Assembly: GCF_022627575.1 (NCBI RefSeq) | Contig: NZ_JADEYQ010000014.1 | Location: 24,280-88,279, forward strand | Origin: Sphingobacterium rhinopitheci | GTDB taxonomy: Bacteria; Bacteroidota; Bacteroidia; Sphingobacteriales; Sphingobacteriaceae | Reading direction: 5' to 3' | Length of the DNA: 64,000 nt | Shown: one piece after another, positions 47,758 through 56,970 of the stretch | Layout: the number at the start of each line of letters is the position of its first letter | Position numbering within the stretch: position 1 is the first letter of the stretch | The notes under the pieces: generated by a model | What the model was told of the DNA's origin: nothing | Database searches by the model: none | Seen by the model: only the letters and a program-made list of their open reading frames with translations | Program-made: the position numbers and the translations under genes

Positions 47758-47845
47758 GGAGAGCTGGCAGAGTGGTCGAATGCGGCAGTCTTGAAAACTG
47801 TTAACTGTCACAGGTTCGGGGGTTCGAATCCCTCGCTCTCCGCCA
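47758..47845 (+). tRNA. tRNA-Ser (anticodon TGA)
   Basis: 88 bases including an encoded CCA. The acceptor arms GGAGAGC and GCTCTCC pair perfectly. The anticodon loop CTTGAAA contains TGA. A long variable arm (TGTTAACTGTCACA region) marks a class II serine tRNA. The T-arm is GGGGGTTCGAATCCCTC. The 3' end is repeated twice downstream. Confidence 0.96.
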
Positions 47846-48209
47846 AAAAAAGCTTAATCGCAAGATTAAGCTTTTTTGTTTTATATGCATTTCCTGCCTA
47901 TTTAGCACTATACTTTTTTATAGAAATCACAATAAGATTCGAGCCAGAAGGGTTGGGTGGGTTCGATTCATGAAGGTTTAGGGATGTGCTGGGGGTTTGT
48001 GTGGCTAAACCAATCCCTCGCTCTCCGCTAAAAAAGCTTAATCGCAAGATTAAGCTTTTTTGTTTTATATGCATTTCCTGCCTATTTAGCACTATACTTT
48101 TTTCTAGAAATCACAATAAGATTCGAGCCAGAAGGGTTGGGTGGGTTCGATTCATGAAGGTTTAGGGATGTGCTGGGGTTTGTGTGGCTAAACCAATCCC
48201 TCGCTCTCC
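47827..48209 (+). repeat. Tandem duplication of a ~184-bp unit carrying the tRNA-Ser 3' end
   Basis: The 17-nt tRNA 3' end AATCCCTCGCTCTCCGC occurs at 47827-47843 and 48012-48028, and its first 15 bases again at 48195-48209. The intervals between are 185 and 183 bp and are nearly identical, differing in two single-base length changes and two or so substitutions. Each unit contains the tRNA terminator hairpin, a GGTTTAG/CTAAACC stem, and the T-loop-like GGGTTCGATTC. Frames crossing this region are not real genes. It looks like stacked attachment-site or misalignment duplications at a tRNA. Confidence 0.9.
47846..47877 (+). terminator. tRNA-Ser terminator (first copy)
   Basis: AAAAAAGCTTAATC, loop GCAA, GATTAAGCTTTTTT; a perfect stem directly after the CCA end. 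A second copy lies at 48030-48061 inside the next repeat unit. Confidence 0.92.
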
Positions 48210-48380
48210 ATATAAACTGAATCAGTACGTTGTAAAACTCTATAAATAGCACTAATTATAGGCTTAATTGAGTTTAAAATTTTTCAGAATCATACCCCAA
48301 TTATGTTTGGACATTATTCACTTATTATAGATTCTATTAAAAGTCATTTATATTGATTGAAAGACCACTTTTACAGCACA

Positions 48381-48417
48381 AAAAAGAGTTAAGCTATTAG
48401 ATAACTTAACTCTTTTT
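48381..48417. terminator. Intrinsic terminator of the CNNM/HlyC gene
   Basis: AAAAAGAGTTAAG and CTTAACTCTTTTT form a perfect 13-bp stem with an 11-nt loop, 41 bases beyond the minus-strand stop codon. The rest of 48210-48458 holds nothing recognisable. Confidence 0.8.
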
Positions 48418-48458
48418 GTACTATAGAAACGCTAACAAGTTTATACAGACCTCGTTTA

Positions 48459-49754
48459 TTATCTGTTGATTACTTCTAGCGCAATTTTATCGATTCTATT
48501 GCCGTCCATATCGATTACTTCTAACCGAAAGCCTTTATAGATTACAAATTCTCCTTCACTAGGAATATGATCTAAAAGTAAAAATACTAATCCTCCAAGA
48601 GTGGTCACATTACTAAGCTCCTCTTCATCTTCTTCGGTTAATCCTATTTCAAATTTATCGAAGAAATCATCCAGTTGATATCTACCTTCAAGAATAAATG
48701 AACCATCTTCACGTTGGCGGAAAGTTTTAGATTTTGAGGAACTTTCACTTTCTTCAAAACCACCAATAAGAGCTGATATAATCTCTTTAGCTGTTATTAT
48801 ACCTTGTGGACTACCATACTCATCTACGACGACAGCTTGTAGATGCTTACTATTTCTTAATATTTCTAATACGGTATATGCATTACTATTTTCGTTGACG
48901 AATGGGATAGGTTGAATCAATGATAACAAATCAAATCCTTTATTGTCAATCATATTTTTCAACAATGTCTTTGCACTTATTATACCTTTTATTTGGTCAA
49001 AATTTCCATCACAAACAGGGTATTCGTTATGATTATATTTACTAATATTTGCAATAATCTCTTCAGGAGAATCTTGTAAGTCTAAATAAAAAATATTAGA
49101 ACGATGAACCATTAAATTAATAGCACGCTTATCACCAACCTCAAGTAAGCGATCTACCATATCATGTTCAAACCCTTCTATCACACCACTATCTACACCT
49201 TCATCTACTAATGCTTTTATCTCTTCTTCGGTGACGGTATTCTTAGATGCTTTGATATTTAAAAGCTTCACTATAAAATCCGTTGAGCTGGAAAGAATCC
49301 ATACAAAAGGCTTTACAAGAGTGCTAATGAAGCTCATAGGAATAGCTATGAGTGATGCATATCTTTCAGGAATCGCCATACCTATCCTTTTAGGTACTAG
49401 TTCCCCTATAACCAAGGACAAAAATGTGATAATCAATACTACTAACCCTGTAGATATAAAGTTGCTATAGGGCGCTATAACAGGGAAATTTTTCAAGAAT
49501 TCTTGCAAATAAAGTGAAATATTTCCTCCCGAGAAATAACCAGTCATAATACCTATTAGCGTAATACCAATCTGTACAGTAGAAAGAAATTGATTCGGAC
49601 TTTCTTTGAGCTTTAGCGCTTGTTTTGCACCTTTGTTCTTAGGTGCTTCCGCCTGCAATCTTCCTTTGCGACTAGAAACTATAGCTATTTCGGATGCGGA
49701 AAGTATTCCATTGAGAACTATTAATGTCAATATGACAATTATCTCAGTAATCAT
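48459..49754 (-). CDS. CNNM/HlyC-CorC family membrane protein with CBS domains
   Basis: 431 residues. Residues 1-190 are the DUF21 membrane domain (LTLIVLNGILSASEIAIVSSRKGRL, VVLIITFLSLVIGELVPKRIGM). Two CBS motifs follow (~200-330; INLMVHRSNIFYLDL, AVVVDEYGSPQGIITAKEI). The C-terminal CorC/HlyC transporter-associated domain occupies ~345-430. Members are linked to magnesium or cobalt efflux and stress resistance; the old name hemolysin is not evidence of lysis. A near-consensus TACATTTA lies six bases before the ATG. Monocistronic. Confidence 0.92.
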   Translation of the reverse strand: MITEIIVILTLIVLNGILSASEIAIVSSRKGRLQAEAPKNKGAKQALKLKESPNQFLSTVQIGITLIGIMTGYFSGGNISLYLQEFLKNFPVIAPYSNFISTGLVVLIITFLSLVIGELVPKRIGMAIPERYASLIAIPMSFISTLVKPFVWILSSSTDFIVKLLNIKASKNTVTEEEIKALVDEGVDSGVIEGFEHDMVDRLLEVGDKRAINLMVHRSNIFYLDLQDSPEEIIANISKYNHNEYPVCDGNFDQIKGIISAKTLLKNMIDNKGFDLLSLIQPIPFVNENSNAYTVLEILRNSKHLQAVVVDEYGSPQGIITAKEIISALIGGFEESESSSKSKTFRQREDGSFILEGRYQLDDFFDKFEIGLTEEDEEELSNVTTLGGLVFLLLDHIPSEGEFVIYKGFRLEVIDMDGNRIDKIALEVINR

Positions 49755-49949
49755 AAATTTTAAATGTATATTTCACGAATATAGCAAATCACTTTGTTAA
49801 AATATACTTTATTTAGGATATTCTCTATTTAATTACCCATATAACTGTGCAAACGTTTGATGTGAAAATAATTTTTAAATAATCTTAATTATTGCGGATA
49901 TTGCGATAGTTATAGAAGTCAATTACATAATTAAATATAAATCTAATTC

Positions 49950-51059
49950 ATGTCATCCTTAGTTTTTGAAGAGGTAAAGCGAGTAGCGGATATTTTTAAT
50001 ATCAATGGGAATATAGTAGATATCAGTAGATTTGGGTCAGGCCACATTAACGATACATTTAAGTTGGTTTTGGATGATGAAGCAAAAGGTTCATATTTGT
50101 TACAGAAGATAAATCACAATATATTTCCTAATGTTGAAGGATTAATGAACAATATTGATTTGGTAACTACTCACCTAAAGTCAATTTTTGTACAAGAAGG
50201 TTTGGATGCTAATAAGCACACCTTAACAATTATTCCAACAAAATCCGGTGCATTATATAGCACGGATGAAAAAGGTAATTATTGGCGTGTTTTCACCTTA
50301 TTAGAAGGCACTAAAAGCTATGATATTGTAGAGACACCAAAGCAGTCTTATTCTGGCGGTCAAGCTTTTGGTAAATTTCAAAAGCAATTAGCGAGTTTAG
50401 ATGCTAATAAGCTAGTTGAAATATTACCAAATTTTCATAATATAGATTTTAGATTAAGCAATCTTAAAAAAGCTATAGCAGAAAATAAAGCAAATAGAAT
50501 CGCTGAAGTTCAAGATATAATAGACTTTATCGTTGAGCGTGAAGAACGTATGCGCAGGATTATTAAAATGGCGCAACGCAACGAGCTTCCTTTGCGCATC
50601 ACACATAATGACACGAAGTTTAACAATGTATTGTTGGACCATGAAGACAATGTGCAATGTGTGATAGATTTGGACACAGTGATGCCAGGCTTCATTGCAT
50701 ATGATTTTGGCGACGCTATCCGTACAATCATAAATGCTGCTGCAGAAGATGAAAAAGATTTAGATAAAGTAGTGTTAAATACACCTTTGTTTAAAGCATA
50801 TGCGGAAGGTTATTTAAGTGAAGCCAAAGATTTCTTAACAGAAAAAGAAATTGAATCATTGTGGTGTGGCGTCTTATTATTGCCTTATATGCAGGCTGTT
50901 CGTTTTCTAACAGATTATATTGATGGTGATTTGTATTACAAAATACACTATCCTGATCATAATCTAGTGAGAACAAAGACACAGATCAAATTAGTGCAGG
51001 AACTAGAGTATGCGGAAGAAGAGTTATTATCAATATTAGACAATGCTTTAGTTGCTTAA
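49950..51059 (+). CDS. Aminoglycoside-phosphotransferase-fold sugar kinase (N-acetylhexosamine kinase-like)
   Basis: 369 residues. The N-lobe has IVDISRFGSGHINDTFKLVL near residue 20, and the catalytic loop is LRITHNDTKFNNVLLD near residue 214 with the metal motif CVIDLDTVMPGFIAYDFGDAIR. This Brenner-type His-x-Asp-x4-Asn loop and the VMPG variation are typical of the NahK-like kinases that phosphorylate hexosamines. It is 12 bases ahead of the CBM9-like gene, in one operon. Substrate assignment is tentative. Confidence 0.85.
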   Translation: MSSLVFEEVKRVADIFNINGNIVDISRFGSGHINDTFKLVLDDEAKGSYLLQKINHNIFPNVEGLMNNIDLVTTHLKSIFVQEGLDANKHTLTIIPTKSGALYSTDEKGNYWRVFTLLEGTKSYDIVETPKQSYSGGQAFGKFQKQLASLDANKLVEILPNFHNIDFRLSNLKKAIAENKANRIAEVQDIIDFIVEREERMRRIIKMAQRNELPLRITHNDTKFNNVLLDHEDNVQCVIDLDTVMPGFIAYDFGDAIRTIINAAAEDEKDLDKVVLNTPLFKAYAEGYLSEAKDFLTEKEIESLWCGVLLLPYMQAVRFLTDYIDGDLYYKIHYPDHNLVRTKTQIKLVQELEYAEEELLSILDNALVA

Positions 51060-51071
51060 AATTAAATACTA

Positions 51072-51707
51072 ATGGCCAAAACACTAGTAATACAAAAGGT
51101 AGCTAATCAAGATTTATCTCTTGAATATGATGTATTGAAAAATACATTCAAGGATGTCGATGTCAACAACATCGATCAATGTCCTTGGGAAGATAAATTT
51201 CCATATGCGCCAAATGCAACTTTCAAAATAGTTCATTCTGATACGTATATCGGGATAAATTATGTTATCGCAGAAGAATTTGTAAAAGCACAGGCTATTC
51301 GTTCTAATGAAAATGTATGGGAAGATAGTTGTGTTGAATTCTTTGTCTCCTTTGACAATAAGAAGACGTATTACAATTTTGAATTTAATGTATTAGGTAC
51401 AGGTTTGATTGGCTATGGATCATCGGTGAAGTCCGAAAGAAATAGATTGTCAGCAGAAAAAATTGATACTATTGATACTATTACACAAGTAGTAAAGCGT
51501 GATGGCACAAAAGAATGGGAAATCTATTTAATTATTCCAAAAGGCTTATTTTCTGTTAATGATTTCACTGGGAAAGTATTTCATGGCAATTTTTATAAAT
51601 GTGGTGACGGCTTGCCTAATCCTCATTTTATAGCATGGAATAACATAGATCACCCTTCACCTAACTTTCACTTACCTCAATTTTTTGGCGAATTGGTTTT
51701 TGAATAA
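51072..51707 (+). CDS. Carbohydrate-binding family 9-like protein
   Basis: 211 residues without a signal peptide. The segments WEDKFPYAPNATFKIVHSD, SNENVWEDSCVEFFVSFDN and YYNFEFNVLGTGLIGYG match the CBM9-like domain found in Bacteroidota. No catalytic domain is attached, so it may bind a sugar ligand or be a cytoplasmic sensor. Co-transcribed with the hexosamine-kinase-like gene, which supports a link to amino-sugar salvage. Ends at a strong terminator. Confidence 0.82.
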   Translation: MAKTLVIQKVANQDLSLEYDVLKNTFKDVDVNNIDQCPWEDKFPYAPNATFKIVHSDTYIGINYVIAEEFVKAQAIRSNENVWEDSCVEFFVSFDNKKTYYNFEFNVLGTGLIGYGSSVKSERNRLSAEKIDTIDTITQVVKRDGTKEWEIYLIIPKGLFSVNDFTGKVFHGNFYKCGDGLPNPHFIAWNNIDHPSPNFHLPQFFGELVFE

Positions 51708-51766
51708 TTTGAGTTTATATCCTTATATATACAAATGGGCTTTCTAAAAAAGTCCAAAAACAAGAA

Positions 51767-51798
51767 CCCCCGTCATCAAAAAAATGACGGGGATTTTT
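51767..51798 (+). terminator. Intrinsic terminator after the CBM9-like gene
   Basis: CCCCGTCAT and ATGACGGGG form a perfect 9-bp stem with loop CAAAAAA, followed by ATTTTTCT. Confidence 0.88.
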
Positions 51799-52272
51799 CT
51801 GCTTCCTTACCGTTATGATTATGTATTGTAAGGATAAATTGGAACATACTTAGATTTTGAAGGATAAAGATTAGTAAGCATACAATTTCAGCACGCTGTA
51901 TACGAAAAAAGTATTATCCTCTAACACGACCAAATAAACTTCTGAAGGCTGTTATTTTTTATGAAAGATCCTCATCGACGTGATGTAGCATTATAGGATC
52001 ATTTACTAAAATAGACATTGCTAGGCGCTAAATGAAGATGACTCCAGCGGTTTCTACTTGATTATGCCGGATGCCCATCTCCACAACATTTGCGCATGAT
52101 ACGTCCTTCAATGCTAAAATAAAAGCATTCAGAAGTCAGTTTAGAGGGGTAGCTGATATCAATTTTTTCCTTTTCAGATTAACTAAATTATTTGCCTAGT
52201 CCACAGATTTTGAATATGATCCATATGATCCAACTTTTGTGCATGATCCCATGATCCCCTATTTCGTTAAAA
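51799..52272. other. Intergenic region with possible decayed coding sequence
   Basis: A minus-strand stretch near 51820-51970 stays open apart from one stop and could be a remnant, but I could not match it to a family. GGATCAT also appears near 51998. No intact gene or RNA is supportable. Confidence 0.3.
52216..52257. repeat. Four copies of ATGATCC
   Basis: ATGATCC occurs at 52216, 52225, 52243 and 52251, two close pairs 18 bases apart, just downstream (on the minus strand) of the tRNA-Arg terminator. Function unknown. Confidence 0.6.
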
Positions 52273-52301
52273 CAAAAAAAGCTTCTCGTATGAGAAGCTT
52301 T
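52273..52301 (-). terminator. Intrinsic terminator of tRNA-Arg
   Basis: On the minus strand AAGCTTCTC, loop ATAC, GAGAAGCTT, then TTTTT, seven bases beyond the tRNA 3' end. Confidence 0.88.
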
Positions 52302-52307
52302 AACTTG

Positions 52308-52381
<74 letters not shown>

Positions 52382-52538
52382 ATTTACCGTTACTTTCAGA
52401 GCTACTGCTCTTCCGTTTTGGTGATGCAAATATGAGAACATTTTTGATTAATTGCAAGTTATTTTAGCTATTTTGCAACAAATAAAATAACAATTAAGCT
52501 ATACTATTGATTATTATAGCATTATATTTTCATGTTTT

Positions 52539-53363
52539 ATGACAAAAAAAATAATTAAGATTAGTAAAATAAAGATAGACGATATCAGTATATCTTATTA
52601 CATCAAGAAGGCGACGGAAAAAGAAGAAAAAGTAATCATTTTTATTCATGGCTTTCCATTTAATAAGAATACATGGCGTCCACAAGTAGATTCTGTTGAA
52701 GATAACATCACTGCTATCGCTATTGATGTACGTGGACACGGCCTATCTGCTGCTGGTCATGGTTATTTCAGTATCGACGTATTTGCGCAAGATCTTCATA
52801 AATTTATTGAAAAGCTAGACTTAAACAATGTAGTTCTGTGTGGCGTATCTATGGGAGGATATATTTCCCTTCGTTACTACGAGCTATTTCCGCAGCGTAT
52901 TGTAGGTTTGATATTATCAGATACCCATCATCTCGCTGACGACAATAAAGGGAAGCAAAAGAGATTTGATAGCATACAAGCTTTATTGACCCATGGAAAG
53001 CGTGCATTTGCCTTTGGTTTTATTGAAAATGTATTGTCATCAAAAACTATTAGTAAAAACCATAAAGTGGTAGAATTGATAAAAAGTAGTATCAGACGCA
53101 ATTCGATCAATGCAATATGTGCAACGCAGCTCGCTCTAGCTTCACGCACAGATAGTACTGCTTTACTAGCACAAATAGAAGTACCCACATTACTCATCAG
53201 GGGCGAAGAAGATAAGATTACTTCTAAAGAAGTAATGCTAGAATTAAATGCTGGAATCAAGGGATCGCGATACGTAGAAATTCCTAATGCTGGTCACCTA
53301 CCTAATTTAGAAAATGTACTCGCCTTCAACAAAGAGATGAATGCTTTTTTGGAAGATAAATAA
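52539..53363 (+). CDS. Alpha/beta hydrolase
   Basis: 274 residues, soluble. The oxyanion segment is FIHGFPFNKNTW near residue 35, then IDVRGHGLSAAGHG, the nucleophile elbow GVSMGGYISLRYY (Ser near residue 104), the acid in IRGEEDKITS, and the His in IPNAGHLPNLE near residue 250, completing the triad. It resembles 3-oxoadipate enol-lactonase-type hydrolases, but substrate is unknown. Monocistronic; converges on the cys operon. Confidence 0.9.
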   Translation: MTKKIIKISKIKIDDISISYYIKKATEKEEKVIIFIHGFPFNKNTWRPQVDSVEDNITAIAIDVRGHGLSAAGHGYFSIDVFAQDLHKFIEKLDLNNVVLCGVSMGGYISLRYYELFPQRIVGLILSDTHHLADDNKGKQKRFDSIQALLTHGKRAFAFGFIENVLSSKTISKNHKVVELIKSSIRRNSINAICATQLALASRTDSTALLAQIEVPTLLIRGEEDKITSKEVMLELNAGIKGSRYVEIPNAGHLPNLENVLAFNKEMNAFLEDK

Positions 53364-53369
53364 ATAAAA

Positions 53370-53408
53370 AAAGACAGCTAGAGCTATAATAGCTATAGCA
53401 TGTCTTTC
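53370..53408. terminator. Terminator hairpin between hydrolase and cysN
   Basis: AAAGACA-GCTA-AGCTA pairs with TAGCT-TAGC-TGTCTTT with one bulge and one mismatch. It lies between convergent genes and could serve both. Confidence 0.65.
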
Positions 53409-53425
53409 CTAACTAAACACAGATT

Positions 53426-54670
53426 CTATACTAACTCTTCAATTGTCAATGCACCGACAGTCAAATTATTTCTTGGGTCAATAATAATTGCTCGTGCATT
53501 TTGTGAGAAGTCTTTATTTAAATCAAAAACAATCTCTTCAGCAGCCTTGATCGTGATGCGCCCTATATCATTAAGACGGATCTCTTCATCATAAATACGC
53601 TCTTGCGTATTTACATCAAATTTATAGTGCACTTCAGGGATTTTTATCTTCGTTGTTTTGGTTTGATTCTGCAATAAATACACTTGATTAGTATCTAAAG
53701 GCTTGTTTTCAAACCAAGATACATTAGCCTCAAATGTACGCTCCGCAGAAGCAGGCTTAACAGCACTAACGATAAAGTCACCTCTAGAAATATCTACATC
53801 ATCTGTCAAATGTACAATTACCGATTGTCCATCTTCAGCATGGGACAAATGCTTTTGATCTAGTTCTATCGCCTTCACAGTACTTTTTACGCCCGAAGGA
53901 AGCACCAATATCTCCTCACCTACTTTCAAACCATTGCCTATCACTCGACCAGCATAACCTCTATAATCAGGTAGATCGTCCGATTGAGGCCTCACAACCC
54001 ATTGTACAGGAAAACGCCAGGTATCGGTATTATCTACTTCAAACTCTACTTGCTCCAAATATTCCAACAATGTAGGTCCATCGTACCAAGAGATACGTTC
54101 AGAAGGATTGACGATATTATCACCTTTTAAAGCCGAAACAGGTAAAAAGTCAATATTATTTAATTTTAAATTAGCAGCAAGCTTTAAATAATCTGTTTTT
54201 ATATTTTCATATACAGCTAGATCATAATCCACCATATCCATTTTATTAACACAAACTAAAACCTTTTTTAAGGATAGTAATTTAGCAATAAAAGAATGTC
54301 TTTTCGTTTGTTCAATCACTCCCTTGCGGGCATCAATAAGAATAATAATCAAATCAGAGTTGGAAGCTCCGGTGATCATATTACGCGTATATTGAATATG
54401 CCCTGGTGCATCAGCGATAATAAACTTACGTTTTTCGGTTTGGAAATATTTGTAAGCTACATCTATGGTAATACCTTGCTCACGCTCAGCTTTTAAACCG
54501 TCTGTAAGGATGGCTAGATCTACTGTGCCATCATCATTTTTACGGTTTGCTTTTTGGATAGCCTCTAGTTGGTCATCCAAAATAGAATTTGTATCATATA
54601 ATAAACGTCCGATCAAGGTACTTTTACCATCATCTACCGAACCCGCCGTTATAAATTTAAGTATGTTCAT
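53426..54670 (-). CDS. cysN: Sulfate adenylyltransferase subunit 1 (GTPase)
   Basis: Started at the ATG at 54670 (M of MNILKFITAGSVDDGKST); the longer frame adds 15 residues absent in the family. 414 residues. GTPase motifs: P-loop GSVDDGKST, the G2/effector EREQGITIDVAY, G3 DAPGHIQY, G4 VNKMD. Beta-barrel domains follow. No CysC kinase domain is fused. With CysD it makes APS from ATP and sulfate, driven by GTP. Last gene of the operon. Confidence 0.96.
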   Translation of the reverse strand: MNILKFITAGSVDDGKSTLIGRLLYDTNSILDDQLEAIQKANRKNDDGTVDLAILTDGLKAEREQGITIDVAYKYFQTEKRKFIIADAPGHIQYTRNMITGASNSDLIIILIDARKGVIEQTKRHSFIAKLLSLKKVLVCVNKMDMVDYDLAVYENIKTDYLKLAANLKLNNIDFLPVSALKGDNIVNPSERISWYDGPTLLEYLEQVEFEVDNTDTWRFPVQWVVRPQSDDLPDYRGYAGRVIGNGLKVGEEILVLPSGVKSTVKAIELDQKHLSHAEDGQSVIVHLTDDVDISRGDFIVSAVKPASAERTFEANVSWFENKPLDTNQVYLLQNQTKTTKIKIPEVHYKFDVNTQERIYDEEIRLNDIGRITIKAAEEIVFDLNKDFSQNARAIIIDPRNNLTVGALTIEELV

Positions 54671-54744
54671 TGTTTTGAGATTTGCGAAATGAGCGACAAC
54701 AAATAGGTAATACATACCTCCTTCTTATCAGCTACACTCTATGA

Positions 54745-55635
54745 CTAAAAATAACCCTGCTTCTTACGTTCCTCCATTGCTGCTTCAGATACTTTATCAT
54801 CCATACGCGCACCACGTTCACTCACCGTCGAAGCTTTTATCTCCGCAATAATATCATCCAATTCTGTAGCTACAGAACCTACAGCTGCAGTACAGGTCAT
54901 ATCACCTACTGTCCTAAAACGAACAGACTTATGCTCTACGACATCATCTTTATCAATATTGAGGCAAGGGGCAGCAGCCATCCACTGATTATTGCGCCAC
55001 ACCACATCTCTTTGATGACTAAAATAGATAGATGGCAATGCGATATTTTCACGCTTTATATAATTCCAAACGTCTAATTCTGTCCAGTTTGAAATAGGAA
55101 AAACACGTACATTTTCACCTTTATTTATTTTGCCATTAAAAATATTCCACAGCTCTGGACGCTGACGTTTAGGGTCCCATTGACCAAATTCATCACGCAC
55201 AGAGAAGATGCGTTCTTTTGCTCTTGCTTTTTCCTCATCACGACGAGCACCACCTATACAAGCGTCAAAGCCATTCTTTTCTATGGTATCTAATAACGTA
55301 ACCGTTTGCAAGGCATTGCGACTGGCATTTTTACCTTTTTGCTCTACTACTTTACCTTGGTCTATACTATCTTGAACCAAGCCTACGATCAGTTTCTCAC
55401 CCGTTTGTTGGACCAACCAATCACGGTATGCTATTGTTTCGGGAAAATTGTGTCCCGTATCAATATGCACTAAAGGAAAAGGAAATTTACCCGGTCTAAA
55501 GGCTTTCATAGCCAAATGAACTAAAGTAATACTATCTTTTCCCCCAGAAAAAAGTAATGCTGGATTTTCGAATTGGCCAGCCACTTCACGCAATATATAT
55601 ATGGCTTCTGCTTCTAAATGATCTAAATAATCCAT
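54745..55635 (-). CDS. cysD: Sulfate adenylyltransferase subunit 2
   Basis: 296 residues. The PP-loop is PALLFSGGKDSITLVHLA near residue 25, followed by FPLVHIDTGHNFPETI, GARRDEEKARAKERIFSVRD and the C-terminal RFRTVGDMTCTAAV. It forms the catalytic half of ATP sulfurylase with CysN. Spacing is 61 bases from cysH and about 75 bases to the cysN start. Confidence 0.97.
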   Translation of the reverse strand: MDYLDHLEAEAIYILREVAGQFENPALLFSGGKDSITLVHLAMKAFRPGKFPFPLVHIDTGHNFPETIAYRDWLVQQTGEKLIVGLVQDSIDQGKVVEQKGKNASRNALQTVTLLDTIEKNGFDACIGGARRDEEKARAKERIFSVRDEFGQWDPKRQRPELWNIFNGKINKGENVRVFPISNWTELDVWNYIKRENIALPSIYFSHQRDVVWRNNQWMAAAPCLNIDKDDVVEHKSVRFRTVGDMTCTAAVGSVATELDDIIAEIKASTVSERGARMDDKVSEAAMEERKKQGYF

Positions 55636-55696
55636 TTCCCTATCTAAATATTATAATTATCAAAGCCTTAGCCAAAGCTAAGATTAATGTTAAACT

Positions 55697-56392
55697 TTAT
55701 TTTACAGCATGTAAACCACACTCTTTCTTACTTTTATCTTCCCACCACCAACGACCGGCACGAAAATAATCACCTGGCTGTATGGCACGAGTACAAGGTT
55801 GACAACCTATACTAGGGAATCCTTTATCATGCAATGGATTGTATGGCACATTATATTCTTTCAAAAACTGCTCTACATCAGCTAATGACCACTGAAATAA
55901 AGGGTGTATTTTAACGATTTTATTCAGGTCATCCCATTCTATAAAATCCATATCTTCTCTATTGGCAGATTGATCAGCACGAATGCCCGTGATCCATACA
56001 TCATAACCTTTTATGGCTCTTTTCAAAGGCTCGATCTTACGAACAAAACAGCACTCTTTGCGATTTTCTACAGATTCATAAAAACTTGAAGGCCCTTTTT
56101 CTGTTACTAAAGCCTGTACATCCTCCGCTAGCGGGAAATAAGCTTTTATAGGTAATTTATAACGTTCTAAAGTACGATTCCATACATAGTATGTTTCCGG
56201 GAACAAACGCCCTGTTTCTAAGGTAAAAACAGATACATCAGAATTAATGGTTCCCAATAGATGTGTTATCACCTGATCCTCAATCCCAAAGGAAGTAGAG
56301 AAAACAGCCTTTTGACCATATTCACTACTTATATATTGAATAATCTGTTGCGCATCAAATCCTTGCAAATCTTTTTTTAAACGCTCTATCAT
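55697..56392 (-). CDS. cysH: Assimilatory APS reductase (CysH family, iron-sulfur type)
   Basis: 231 residues. A PP-loop-like start (AVFSTSFGIEDQVITHLL) and the PAPS/APS-reductase fold are followed by the two cysteine pairs RKECCFVRK and IGCQPCTRA, which ligate a 4Fe-4S cluster in APS-using enzymes, and a catalytic C-terminal Cys (KKECGLHAVK). This, together with the missing APS kinase, indicates reduction of APS directly to sulfite. Its start overlaps the siroheme synthase stop by four bases. Confidence 0.95.
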   Translation of the reverse strand: MIERLKKDLQGFDAQQIIQYISSEYGQKAVFSTSFGIEDQVITHLLGTINSDVSVFTLETGRLFPETYYVWNRTLERYKLPIKAYFPLAEDVQALVTEKGPSSFYESVENRKECCFVRKIEPLKRAIKGYDVWITGIRADQSANREDMDFIEWDDLNKIVKIHPLFQWSLADVEQFLKEYNVPYNPLHDKGFPSIGCQPCTRAIQPGDYFRAGRWWWEDKSKKECGLHAVK

Positions 56393-56970
56393 ATTTTTTT
56401 ATTCGTAATCAACTCTTCTGTATGCGCATTCAATACGCGTATTTTTTCTTGAAAGTCCCCCTTTAGCTGATCCCTCATCTGCTGCATAAGCTCCAAGGTG
56501 TCATCAATTTCCTCTGGCAACAAATCGTTTAAGAATTCTTTCAATCGCTTTGCCATTGTTGGCGACTTACCATTGGTAGAAATACCTATCTTTAAATTTC
56601 CTTTTTGAACAACCGATCCCAAGTAGAAGTCGCACAATGCGGGTTTATCAGCTACATTTAGCAATATATTCCGCTGTCTGCTGAGCATCCTGATCCTATC
56701 ATTCAAAGCTGCATTGTTGGTCGCCAATATAACAAGCTCCTTCCCTTCTAAATCGCTTTCGACAAAAGAACGATGATGCAATTCTATTTGTGGCTTTTCA
56801 GAAACAAAAGAAATTACATCCTCACTGATCTCTTCGGCTACAACACATACTTTAGCTTGGGGAGAATTGCGATAAACAGCTTCCAATTTTTCCAATCCAA
56901 CGGGGCCAGCACCTACCAATAAGGTATGTATCTGGTCCATTTTGACATATATAGGAAATAAAGTATTCAT
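56389..56970 (-). CDS. Precorrin-2 dehydrogenase/sirohydrochlorin ferrochelatase (CysG N-terminal/Met8-like)
   Basis: 193 residues. The NAD-binding motif HTLLVGAGPVGLEKLE lies near residue 15, followed by LVILATNNAALND and the family's NVADKPALCDFYLGSVVQKG and ISTNGKSPTMAKRLKE. It oxidises precorrin-2 and inserts iron to make siroheme, the cofactor of the sulfite reductase in the same operon. It abuts cobA (start and stop adjacent) and cysH (4-base overlap). Confidence 0.93.
   Translation of the reverse strand: MNTLFPIYVKMDQIHTLLVGAGPVGLEKLEAVYRNSPQAKVCVVAEEISEDVISFVSEKPQIELHHRSFVESDLEGKELVILATNNAALNDRIRMLSRQRNILLNVADKPALCDFYLGSVVQKGNLKIGISTNGKSPTMAKRLKEFLNDLLPEEIDDTLELMQQMRDQLKGDFQEKIRVLNAHTEELITNKKI

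Noticed and set aside
47791..48092. Two frames of 60-64 codons across the tRNA-Ser repeats
   Set aside because: They run through the tRNA, its terminator and the duplicated units, so they are artefacts of repeat sequence.
51820..51970. Transposase or other pseudogene remnant on the minus strand
   Set aside because: One stop interrupts a short open stretch and no family motif is visible; a translated search would be needed to claim it.
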